Positions 57,011 through 64,000 of a stretch of 64,000 nt of DNA are shown here, piece after piece. The position numbers were made by a program, and so were the translations under genes. Under the pieces are notes generated by a model. It had not been told where the DNA came from. It ran no database searches and saw only the letters and a program-made list of their open reading frames with translations. The stretch lies in NCBI RefSeq assembly GCF_026340975.1, contig NZ_JAPEOS010000002.1, positions 1,010,501 through 1,074,500 on the forward strand. Reading direction: 5' to 3'. Each line of letters starts with the position of its first letter. Position 1 is the stretch's first letter. This stretch comes from Streptomyces sp. NBC_01214. Lineage in GTDB: Bacteria > Actinomycetota > Actinomycetes > Streptomycetales > Streptomycetaceae.

Positions 57011-58111
57011 ATGACCGAGGAGAGCAAGGACCACGGCGGCCGTGCCGCGGCCCGGCGCCGTCGCAAGCCGGCGAGGCGCCGCAGGGCCGTCACCGTCGCC
57101 GCCTGGAGCGCCGCGGGGGTGGTCCTGCTGGGGGGAGCCGGCCTCGGCTACGTCTACTTCAAGTTCAACGGCAACCTGAAGACCGTCGACATCGACCAGG
57201 CCCTCGGCACCGACCGCCCGCAGAACGTCGACAACGGCTCGATGGACATCCTCGTCCTCGGCTCCGACTCCCGCGGCGGCGCCAACGGCGAGTACGGCCA
57301 GGACGACGGCGGCTCCGCCCGCTCCGACACGGCGATGATCATCCACCTCTACGAGGGCCACGAGAAGGCCAGCGTCGTGTCGATACCCCGCGACACCATG
57401 ATTTCCCGGCCCTCCTGCCCGACGTCGGGCGGGAAGACCGACCCCGGCGGCCAGCGCACCCAGTTCAACGAGGCGTTCACCGTCGGCGGGGCCGCCTGCG
57501 CGGTCAAGACCGTCGAGAAGATGTCGGGGATCCGCATGGACCACTACATCGAGGTCGACTTCACCGGCTTCAAGAAGATCATCGACAACCTCGGCGGCGT
57601 CGAGGTGACCACCACCAAGCCGATCAAGGACGGTGCCAGCCACCTCGACCTCGCGGCCGGCACCAACAAGCTCGACGGGGAGCAGGCACTCGGCCTCGTA
57701 CGCACCCGCAAGAGCGTCGGCGACGGCAGCGACCTGGGCCGAATACAGCTCCAGCAGGCCTTCATCAAGGCGCTCATCAAGCAGGTGAAGGGCATCGGGG
57801 TCTTCGACAACCCCAAGAAACTGCTCGGCATCGCCGATTCCGCGACCAAGGCGATCACCACCGACAAGCCCCTCGGCGACGTGAAGTCCCTCATGGGCTT
57901 CGCCCAGGGGCTCCAGGGCATCGACGCCCAGGACATGCAGATGATCACGCTGCCGGTGACCACGGACCCCCGCGACCCGAACCGCGTGGCCCCGCTCACC
58001 AAGGAGACGAAAATGGTCTGGGACGCCCTGCTGGCGGACCGGCCGATCCCGGCCGAGGCCACCGTGAACTCCTCCGGGGACAAGAGCGCCGCAGGGTCGA
58101 TCGTCCAGTAG
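57011..58111 (+). CDS. LytR-CpsA-Psr (LCP) family protein
   Basis: 366 aa from ATG 57011 (AGGAGAG upstream). Basic cytoplasmic N-terminus, one membrane helix (VTVAAWSAAGVVLLGGAGLG), then the LCP domain: DILVLGSDSRGG, RSDTAMIIHLYEG, VVSIPRDTM, HYIEVDFTGFKKIIDNLGGV, LVRTRK and DLGRIQLQQAFIKAL. Conserved Arg/Asp residues bind polyprenyl phosphate; LCP enzymes attach teichoic acids or polysaccharides to peptidoglycan. Core gene between rho and rpmE. Confidence 0.96.
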   Translation: MTEESKDHGGRAAARRRRKPARRRRAVTVAAWSAAGVVLLGGAGLGYVYFKFNGNLKTVDIDQALGTDRPQNVDNGSMDILVLGSDSRGGANGEYGQDDGGSARSDTAMIIHLYEGHEKASVVSIPRDTMISRPSCPTSGGKTDPGGQRTQFNEAFTVGGAACAVKTVEKMSGIRMDHYIEVDFTGFKKIIDNLGGVEVTTTKPIKDGASHLDLAAGTNKLDGEQALGLVRTRKSVGDGSDLGRIQLQQAFIKALIKQVKGIGVFDNPKKLLGIADSATKAITTDKPLGDVKSLMGFAQGLQGIDAQDMQMITLPVTTDPRDPNRVAPLTKETKMVWDALLADRPIPAEATVNSSGDKSAAGSIVQ

Positions 58112-58190
58112 GACCCGTGCGCGCAGGGCCCCCGGACCGGTGCGGAATAGATGGCGACCCCCTGCCGTTGAGGGAGGCGTCCTCAGAATT

Positions 58191-58218
58191 TTGACAGGCG
58201 GCCCGGTCCTGGCAGACT
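58191..58218 (+). promoter_or_regulatory. HrdB-type promoter of rpmE
   Basis: Perfect -35 TTGACA (58191-58196), 16 bp, then CAGACT (58213-58218) as -10. It lies 77 bp before the rpmE start, with a clear leader holding GGAGACACC near the start codon. Confidence 0.65.
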
Positions 58219-58294
58219 GGTCTGTCGGCCCCGGTTCACGCAGTACGCAATTCGGCTCCTGCGACCCGGCGCCCTCCCGAATCTAGGAGACACC

Positions 58295-58513
58295 TTGAAG
58301 CGCGATGTTCACCCCGAGTACGTCGAGACCGCGGTCAGCTGCACCTGCGGCGCGTCGTTCACCACCCGTAGCACCCTGACCGAGGGCACCATCCGTGCCG
58401 AGGTCTGCTCCGAGTGCCACCCGTTCTACACGGGCAAGCAGAAGATCCTCGACACCGGTGGCCGCGTGGCCCGCTTCGAGGCGCGCTTCGGCAAGGGTGC
58501 GGCCAAGAAGTAG
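58295..58513 (+). CDS. rpmE: 50S ribosomal protein L31
   Basis: 72 aa from TTG 58295. MKRDVHPEYVETAVSCTCGA and EVCSECHPFYTGKQK; the CTC and CSEC cysteines show the zinc-binding (C+) form of L31, which in Streptomyces is replaced by a C- paralogue under zinc limitation. Ends RFGKGAAKK. Confidence 0.98.
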   Translation: MKRDVHPEYVETAVSCTCGASFTTRSTLTEGTIRAEVCSECHPFYTGKQKILDTGGRVARFEARFGKGAAKK

Positions 58514-58639
58514 CGCGACCCAGGCGCCGGTCTCCGGCCGCCCCCTGTCCACTCGGGGGCGGCCGGACCGGCGCCTTTGTCGTCGTTCCGGCACGTCCCC
58601 TCCGCAGTCCTTCGCACCTTTCACCCCAGGAGTCCCCCG

Positions 58640-59719
58640 ATGTTCGAAGCGGTCGAGGAATTGGTCGGCGAGCACGCCGATCTTGAGAAGAAGCTCGCCG
58701 ACCCTTCGGTCCACTCGGATCAGGCCAACGCGCGCAAGCTGAACAAGCGCTACGCGGAACTGACCCCGATCGTCGCGACCTTCCGTGCCTGGAAGCAGTC
58801 CGCCGAGGACATCGAGACGGCCAAGGAGTTCGCGGCCGACGACCCCGACTTCGCCGCCGAGGCCAAGGAACTGACCGCACAGCGCGAAGAGCTCACCGAG
58901 AAGCTCCGCCTGCTGCTCGTTCCGCGCGACCCCAGCGACGACAAGGACGTGCTCCTCGAGGTCAAGGCGGGCGCGGGCGGCGACGAGTCGGCGCTGTTCG
59001 CCGGCGACCTGCTGCGCATGTACCTGCGCTACGCCGAGCGCGTGGGCTGGAAGACCGAGATCATCGACGCCACCGAGTCCGAGCTCGGCGGCTACAAGGA
59101 CGTCCAGGTCTCCGTGCGCACCAAGGGCGGCAACGGCGCCACCGAGCCCGGCCAGGGCGTCTGGGCCCGCCTGAAGTACGAGGGCGGCGTGCACCGCGTC
59201 CAGCGGGTTCCGGCCACCGAGTCCCAGGGCCGCATCCACACCTCCGCCGCCGGCGTGCTCGTCACCCCGGAGGCCGAGGAGGTCGAGGTCGAGATCAACA
59301 TGAACGACCTCCGCATCGACGTGTACCGCTCGTCCGGCCCCGGCGGCCAGTCCGTCAACACCACCGACTCGGCCGTGCGCATCACGCACATCCCCACCGG
59401 TGTGGTCGCCTCCTGTCAGAACGAGAAGAGCCAGCTCCAGAACAAGGAGCAGGCCATGCGCATCCTGCGCTCGCGGCTCCTGGCCGCGGCCCAGGAAGCC
59501 GCCGAGCAGGAGGCCTCGGACGTGCGCCGCAGCCAGGTGCGCTCCGTGGACCGTTCCGAGAAGATCCGTACGTACAACTACCCGGAAAACCGGATCTCGG
59601 ACCACCGGACCGGTTTCAAGGCGTACAACTTGGACCAGGTGCTCGACGGTGACCTCGACGCGGTCATCCAGGCCTGCGTCGACACGGACTCCGCGGCCAA
59701 GCTCGCGGCCGCGCACTGA
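58640..59719 (+). CDS. prfA: Peptide chain release factor 1
   Basis: 359 aa from ATG 58640 with CAGGAG upstream; a longer frame from 58577 adds untypical residues. GGQ motif G235-G236-Q237 in SSGPGGQSVN and the RF1 stop-recognition region upstream. Releases peptides at UAA/UAG. Followed by its methyltransferase. Confidence 0.98.
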   Translation: MFEAVEELVGEHADLEKKLADPSVHSDQANARKLNKRYAELTPIVATFRAWKQSAEDIETAKEFAADDPDFAAEAKELTAQREELTEKLRLLLVPRDPSDDKDVLLEVKAGAGGDESALFAGDLLRMYLRYAERVGWKTEIIDATESELGGYKDVQVSVRTKGGNGATEPGQGVWARLKYEGGVHRVQRVPATESQGRIHTSAAGVLVTPEAEEVEVEINMNDLRIDVYRSSGPGGQSVNTTDSAVRITHIPTGVVASCQNEKSQLQNKEQAMRILRSRLLAAAQEAAEQEASDVRRSQVRSVDRSEKIRTYNYPENRISDHRTGFKAYNLDQVLDGDLDAVIQACVDTDSAAKLAAAH

Positions 59720-59766
59720 CCCGACCCCCGCATCACCCCCGTACGACAGCAGCCCGGAGGACCAGC

Positions 59767-60612
59767 GTGAACTTGCTGCTTGCCGAGGTGGCCCAGGCCA
59801 CCCAGCGGCTGGCCGCCGCCGGCGTGCCCTCACCGCGCTTCGACGCGGAGGAGCTCGCCGCCTTCGTGCACGGCGTCAAACGGGGGGAACTGCACCACGT
59901 CAAGGACGCGGACTTCGACGCCCGCTACTGGGAGGCCGTCGCCCGCCGCGAGGCGCGCGAGCCGCTCCAGCACATCACCGGCCGCGCCTTCTTCCGGTAC
60001 CTGGAGCTCCAGGTCGGGCCCGGGGTCTTCGTGCCCCGGCCCGAGACCGAGTCGGTCGTGGACTGGGCCATACACGCCGTGCGCGCGATGGACGTCGTCG
60101 AGCCGCTCATCGTGGACCTGTGCACCGGCTCCGGCGCCATCGCGCTGGCCATGGCCCAGGAGGTGCCGCGCTCGCGCGTGCACGCCGTCGAGCTGTCCGA
60201 GGACGCCCTGCGGTGGACCCGCAAGAACGCCGAGGGCTCCCGGGTCACCGTCCACCAGGGCGACGCCCTGAGCGCCCTGCCCGAGCTCGACGGCCAGGTC
60301 GACCTCGTCATCTCCAACCCGCCGTACATCCCGCTGACCGAGTGGGAGTACGTCGCCCCCGAGGCCCGCGACCACGATCCGGAGATGGCGCTCTTCTCCG
60401 GCGAGGACGGCCTCGACACCATCCGCGGCATCGAGCGGACCGCCCACCGGCTGCTGCGGCCCGGCGGCATCGTCGTCATCGAGCACGCCGACACCCAGGG
60501 CGGCCAGGTGCCGTGGATCTTCGCCGAGGAGCAGGGCTGGGCCGACGCGGCCGACCACCCGGACCTCAACAACCGCCCGCGCTTCGCCACGGCCCGCAAG
60601 GCCCTGCCGTGA
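59767..60612 (+). CDS. prmC: Peptide chain release factor N5-glutamine methyltransferase
   Basis: 281 aa from GTG 59767. SAM-binding LIVDLCTGSGAIALAMAQE and catalytic N184PPY (VISNPPYIPLTEW). Methylates the Gln of the RF1/RF2 GGQ motif. 47 bp after prfA, the usual prfA-prmC pair. Confidence 0.97.
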   Translation: MNLLLAEVAQATQRLAAAGVPSPRFDAEELAAFVHGVKRGELHHVKDADFDARYWEAVARREAREPLQHITGRAFFRYLELQVGPGVFVPRPETESVVDWAIHAVRAMDVVEPLIVDLCTGSGAIALAMAQEVPRSRVHAVELSEDALRWTRKNAEGSRVTVHQGDALSALPELDGQVDLVISNPPYIPLTEWEYVAPEARDHDPEMALFSGEDGLDTIRGIERTAHRLLRPGGIVVIEHADTQGGQVPWIFAEEQGWADAADHPDLNNRPRFATARKALP

Positions 60613-60661
60613 CGGGCGCGACGATTCCCGCCACCCCCCTGCTGCACGAGGAGGCCCGCTG

Positions 60662-61309
60662 ATGGCCCGGCGATACGACTGCAACGACGCGACGGACCGT
60701 AAGACCGGTCTGCGTGAAGCCGCATCCGCCGTGCGCCGCGGAGAGCTCGTCGTGCTGCCCACCGACACCCTGTACGGGATCGGCGCGGACGCCTTCAGCC
60801 CGGAGGCCGTCCACGACCTGCTCGCCGCCAAGGGCCGGGGGCGCGGCATGCCCACCCCGGTGCTCATCGGCTCCCCGAACACGCTCCACGGCCTCGTCAC
60901 GGACTTCTCCGAGCAGGCCTGGGAGCTCGTCGACGCCTTCTGGCCCGGCGCGCTGACCCTGGTCGCCAAGCACCAGCCCTCGCTCGCGTGGGACCTCGGG
61001 GACACCCAGGGCACCGTCGCCGTGCGCATGCCCCTGCACCCCGTTGCGATCGAGCTGCTGACCGAGGTCGGCCCGATGGCGGTCTCCTCGGCCAACCTGT
61101 CCGGTCACCCGGCGCCCGAGGACTGCGACGCCGCGCGCGAGATGCTCGGGGACTCCGTGTCCGTGTACCTGGACGGCGGCCCGACGCCCGGCATCCAGCC
61201 GTCGTCGATCGTCGACGTCACCGGGAAGGTTCCCGTCCTACTGCGCGAGGGGGCACTCACCGCAGACCAGCTGCGGGAGGTCGTACCCGACCTCGAGGTC
61301 GCCCCGTGA
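60662..61309 (+). CDS. L-threonylcarbamoyladenylate synthase (Sua5/YciO/YrdC family)
   Basis: 215 aa. LVVLPTDTLYGIGADAFSPE, KGRGRGMPTPVLIGS, WPGALTLVAK and VAVRMPLHPVAIEL then VSSANLSGHPAP identify the family. Makes threonylcarbamoyl-AMP for t6A modification of ANN-decoding tRNAs. No Sua5 C-terminal domain, so the short TsaC type. Overlaps the next gene by GTGA. Confidence 0.95.
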   Translation: MARRYDCNDATDRKTGLREAASAVRRGELVVLPTDTLYGIGADAFSPEAVHDLLAAKGRGRGMPTPVLIGSPNTLHGLVTDFSEQAWELVDAFWPGALTLVAKHQPSLAWDLGDTQGTVAVRMPLHPVAIELLTEVGPMAVSSANLSGHPAPEDCDAAREMLGDSVSVYLDGGPTPGIQPSSIVDVTGKVPVLLREGALTADQLREVVPDLEVAP

Positions 61310-61962
61310 GCCCTGAGGGGCGTGGCATAGCAGGGGGGTACCGGCCGGCGGTAGCCGGAGGATCCACTTTCCGCATACTCCACGTCAGCACCGGGAACGT
61401 GTGCCGCTCGCCCATCACCGAGCGGCTGACGCGCCATGCCCTCTCGCACCGCCTCGGCGGCCTCGTCACCGGCGACCTCATCGTGGAGAGCGCCGGCACC
61501 TGGGGCCACGAGGGCGCCCCGATGGAGGCGAACGCGGCCGCCGTGCTGGCGGACTTCGGGGCCGACGCGTCCGGGTTCACCGGGCGGGAGCTGCTGGACG
61601 AGCACGTCATACGCGCCGACCTGGTGCTGACCGCCACCCGCGACCACCGGGCCCAGGTCATCTCGATGGGCCACTCGGCGGGGCTGCGCACCTTCACGCT
61701 GAAGGAGTTCACCCGACTGGTGCGGGCGATAGATCCGGCCACGCTGCCGCCGCTGGACGACGGCATGGCGGAGCGGGCGCGGGCGCTCGTACGGGCCGCC
61801 GCGGCCCTGCGCGGCTGGCTGCTGGCGCCGTCGCCCGACGCGGACGAGGTGTACGACCCGTACGGGGCCCCCATCACCTTCTTCCGCTCCATCGGCGACG
61901 AGATCAACCAGGCGCTGGATCCCGTGGTGACGGCGCTGACGGGTGTGACCGCGGCGCGTTGA
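61306..61962 (+). CDS. Low-molecular-weight protein tyrosine phosphatase-like protein lacking the catalytic Cys
   Basis: 218 aa from GTG 61306 inside the previous stop. The P-loop reads HVS28TGNVC33RSPITERL. Canonical LMW phosphatases have V-C-x-G-N-x-C-R-S with the first Cys as nucleophile; here it is Ser28 (codon AGC). The second Cys, the Arg and the C-terminal DP (VYDPYGAP) are kept. It should fold and may bind phosphate but is unlikely to hydrolyse phosphotyrosine by the normal route. Conserved in this position in Streptomyces, so this is not a local mutation as far as I can recall. Confidence 0.85.
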   Translation: MSPEGRGIAGGYRPAVAGGSTFRILHVSTGNVCRSPITERLTRHALSHRLGGLVTGDLIVESAGTWGHEGAPMEANAAAVLADFGADASGFTGRELLDEHVIRADLVLTATRDHRAQVISMGHSAGLRTFTLKEFTRLVRAIDPATLPPLDDGMAERARALVRAAAALRGWLLAPSPDADEVYDPYGAPITFFRSIGDEINQALDPVVTALTGVTAAR

Positions 61963-62125
61963 GCGTGCGTCGGCCGGAGGCTGGCGCAGCGGTACGAAGC
62001 CCGGGAGGCCCCGCGGGCCGAGCGGTGTGAGTGCCGCGTCGGGGAGGGGCTGCCGCGCGCTGACCGGGCACCGTGGGGTCCGCGGGCCTACAGTGGCTGG
62101 TACCCGGTACCCCTGGAGCGCCGCC

Positions 62126-63355
62126 ATGAGCGTCATCACCCAGCCCACGGACCTGCTGCGCGCGCAGGACCCGCAGATGGCCGACGTACTGGCCGGGGAG
62201 CGGCAGCGGCAGTCCGAGACGTTGCAGATGATCGCCGCGGAGAACTTCACCTCGACCGCCGTGCTCGCCGCGCTCGGGTCCGCACTCGCCAACAAGTACG
62301 CCGAGGGGTACCCCGGCGCCCGGCACCACGGCGGGTGCGAGTACGCCGATCTGGCCGAGCGGACCGCCGTGGAGCGGGCCAAGGCGCTCTTCGGGGCCGA
62401 GCACGCCAACGTGCAGCCGCACTCCGGCTCCTCCGCGGTCCTGGCCGCGTACGCCGCCCTGCTGCGGCCGGGGGACACCGTGCTGGCGATGGGTCTCCCG
62501 TACGGCGGACACCTCACCCACGGGTCGCCCGCCAACTTCTCCGGGCGGTGGTTCGACTTCGTCGGCTACGGCGTCGACGCCGGGACGGGGCTCATCGACT
62601 ACCGGCAGGTCCAGCGCCTGGCCCACGCGCACCGCCCCAAGGCGATCGTGTGCGGCTCCATCTCCTACCCCCGCCACCCCGAGTACTCGGCCTTCCGGGA
62701 GATCGCCGACGAGGTCGGCGCCTACCTCATCGTGGACGCCGCCCATCCGATCGGGCTGGTGGCCGGCGGGGCCGCGCCCAGCCCCGTCCCGTACGCCGAC
62801 GTCGTCTGCGCGACCACGCACAAGGTGCTGCGCGGCCCGCGCGGGGGCATGGTGCTGTGCGGCGCCGAGTACGCGGAGCGCATCGACCGGGCGGTGTTCC
62901 CGTTCACCCAGGGCGGGGCCCAGATGCACACCATCGCCGCCAAGGCCGTGGCCTTCGGCGAGGCGGCCCGGCCGGCCTTCACCACGTACGCGCACCGGGT
63001 CGTCGCCAATGCCCGGGTGCTGGCGGGCGAGCTCCAGGAGCACGGGTTCACCCTCACGACGGGCGGCACCGACACCCATCTGATCACCGCCGATCCGGCG
63101 CCGCTGGGCGTGGACGGCCCGACCGCCCGCGGCCGGATGGCCGCCGCCGGGATCGTGCTGGACACCTGTGCCCTCCCGTACAGGGACCAGCGCGGCATCC
63201 GGCTGGGAACGGCCGCCGTGACCACCCAGGGGATGGGGGAGGCGGAGATGGTCCGGATCGCGGCGCTGTTCGCCGCGGCGCTGGACGGAGACGGCGTGAA
63301 AACACGTACGGAGGTCGGCGAGCTCACGGCAGGATTTCCCCCTTACGGGGAGTAA
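62126..63355 (+). CDS. glyA: Serine hydroxymethyltransferase
   Basis: 409 aa from ATG 62126 (CTGGAG upstream). AENFTSTAVLAALGSALANK, EGYPGARHHGGCEYADLAE, the PLP Lys233 in TTHKVLRGPRGG, FPFTQGGAQMHTIAAK. Interconverts serine and glycine with tetrahydrofolate. Slightly diverged from the main GlyA (for example KV in place of KT after the PLP Lys), so it may be a second copy. Confidence 0.94.
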   Translation: MSVITQPTDLLRAQDPQMADVLAGERQRQSETLQMIAAENFTSTAVLAALGSALANKYAEGYPGARHHGGCEYADLAERTAVERAKALFGAEHANVQPHSGSSAVLAAYAALLRPGDTVLAMGLPYGGHLTHGSPANFSGRWFDFVGYGVDAGTGLIDYRQVQRLAHAHRPKAIVCGSISYPRHPEYSAFREIADEVGAYLIVDAAHPIGLVAGGAAPSPVPYADVVCATTHKVLRGPRGGMVLCGAEYAERIDRAVFPFTQGGAQMHTIAAKAVAFGEAARPAFTTYAHRVVANARVLAGELQEHGFTLTTGGTDTHLITADPAPLGVDGPTARGRMAAAGIVLDTCALPYRDQRGIRLGTAAVTTQGMGEAEMVRIAALFAAALDGDGVKTRTEVGELTAGFPPYGE

Positions 63356-63471
63356 GCGGCACGAACAGGGTGTACTGGAACCGTGATGCGGCCCCCTCGC
63401 GTCCTCGATGGAGGTGACATCGCAGCTAATGTGTGGGGCTGAGATGGCCGGCGATACATCTGGGGCAGCCC

Positions 63472-64000
63472 GTGCGTGAATATCTGCTGACGCTTTGCGT
63501 CACGGTCGCGGTGACCTACCTGCTGACCGGGCCCGTGCGGAAGTTCGCGATCGCGGCCGGGGCCATGCCGGAGATCCGCGCCCGCGACGTGCACCGCGAG
63601 CCCACACCGCGACTGGGCGGCATCGCCATGTTCGGCGGTCTGTGCGCGGGCCTGCTGGTCGCCGACCACCTGCGCAACCTCAACGGCGTCTTCGAGCTGT
63701 CGAACGAGCCGCGCGCGCTGCTCTCCGGCGCGGCGCTGATCTGGCTGGTCGGCGTCCTCGACGACAAGTTCGAGCTCGACGCCCTGATCAAGCTCGGCGC
63801 GCAGATGATCTCCGCCGGTGTGATGGTCATGCAGGGTCTGACCATCCTGTGGATCCCCGTCCCGGGCATCGGGACGGTTCCGCTCACCCAGTGGCAGGGC
63901 AACCTGCTCACCGTCGCCCTCGTCGTGATCACCATCAACGCCGTGAACTTCGTCGACGGTCTGGACGGCCTGGCCGCCGGCATGGTCTGCATCGCCGCCG
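63472..64000 (+). CDS. Undecaprenyl-phosphate GlcNAc-1-phosphate transferase (WecA/MraY family), 5' part
   Basis: Frame open to the window end, 176 codons visible from GTG 63472 (V-R-E-Y-L-L-T-L). Membrane helices alternate with the catalytic loops: PTPRLGGIAMFGG, the D-rich VGVLDDKFELDAL, and NAVNFVDGLDGLAAGM. Transfers GlcNAc-1-P to a polyprenyl carrier, the first step of wall arabinogalactan/teichoic-type polymers. Its position after glyA is the usual Streptomyces order. Confidence 0.93.
   Translation, partial: MREYLLTLCVTVAVTYLLTGPVRKFAIAAGAMPEIRARDVHREPTPRLGGIAMFGGLCAGLLVADHLRNLNGVFELSNEPRALLSGAALIWLVGVLDDKFELDALIKLGAQMISAGVMVMQGLTILWIPVPGIGTVPLTQWQGNLLTVALVVITINAVNFVDGLDGLAAGMVCIAA

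Noticed and set aside
1..64000. CRISPR array
   Set aside because: The only regularly spaced repeats are short tandem tracts and the three-unit Streptomyces intergenic element, with no unique spacers and no cas genes.

Overview
The window is a very GC-rich actinobacterial chromosome segment, almost certainly Streptomyces. The signs are strong codon bias, many GTG/TTG starts, GTGA/ATGA overlaps, a cvn conservon, a WhiJ-like HTH/DUF397/ATP-binding trio, one visible TTA codon in a damaged gene, and the order lysA-hom-thrC-thrB-rho-LCP-rpmE-prfA-prmC-Sua5-phosphatase-like-glyA-wecA-like. Protein identities were assigned by reading motifs and family signatures; no database was searched.

Layout. 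1-3288: a conservon (end of sensor kinase, Roadblock, DUF742, Ras-like GTPase) with a styrene/indole-type flavin monooxygenase in the last position. It overlaps a convergent NlpC/P60 wall hydrolase. 4428-5114 is a non-coding stretch with a G-quadruplex-like run, nested inverted repeats and a tandem repeat. 5115-8419: DUF1330 protein, an ECF41-type sigma factor with its carboxymuconolactone decarboxylase target and a textbook ECF41 promoter, a hydrolase remnant, and a DUF6325/SHOCT pair. 8533-18829: FtsW-like/PBP pair, two divergent diiron proteins followed by a TetR regulator, an orphan histidine kinase coupled to a lipoprotein, an anchored secreted protein and a NERD-like protein. 19088-22039: Ku plus split LigD polymerase and ligase genes (non-homologous end joining). 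22164-29232: small membrane and basic proteins, XdhC-like protein, a lipoprotein, a membrane protein, an SRA-like/PD-(D/E)XK putative modification-dependent restriction enzyme, and a frameshifted beta-family gene.

29586-47327 is the most interesting part: an island bounded by a 47-bp direct repeat of the 3' part of tRNA-Arg(CCG). The intact tRNA is at the right edge and a 3' fragment sits at the left edge next to what looks like the original tRNA terminator. The island holds a DUF234-type ATPase, a helicase-associated-domain protein without motor domains paired with a large unknown protein, a PIN-domain remnant, a WhiJ-like trio, and a leftward type I restriction-modification operon hsdR-hsdS-hsdM. 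Two further genes follow in the same direction: a HEPN-like protein and a protein with a D...QYK nuclease-like motif. I see no integrase, so the element is immobilised, reduced or mobilised in trans.

47509-64000 is core chromosome: receiver-only response regulator, ArgS-related NrtL protein, lysine/threonine biosynthesis, Rho with a very long disordered insert, LytR-CpsA-Psr protein, L31, RF1 and its methyltransferase, Sua5, an LMW-phosphatase-like protein that lacks the nucleophilic cysteine, serine hydroxymethyltransferase, and the start of a GlcNAc-1-phosphate transferase.
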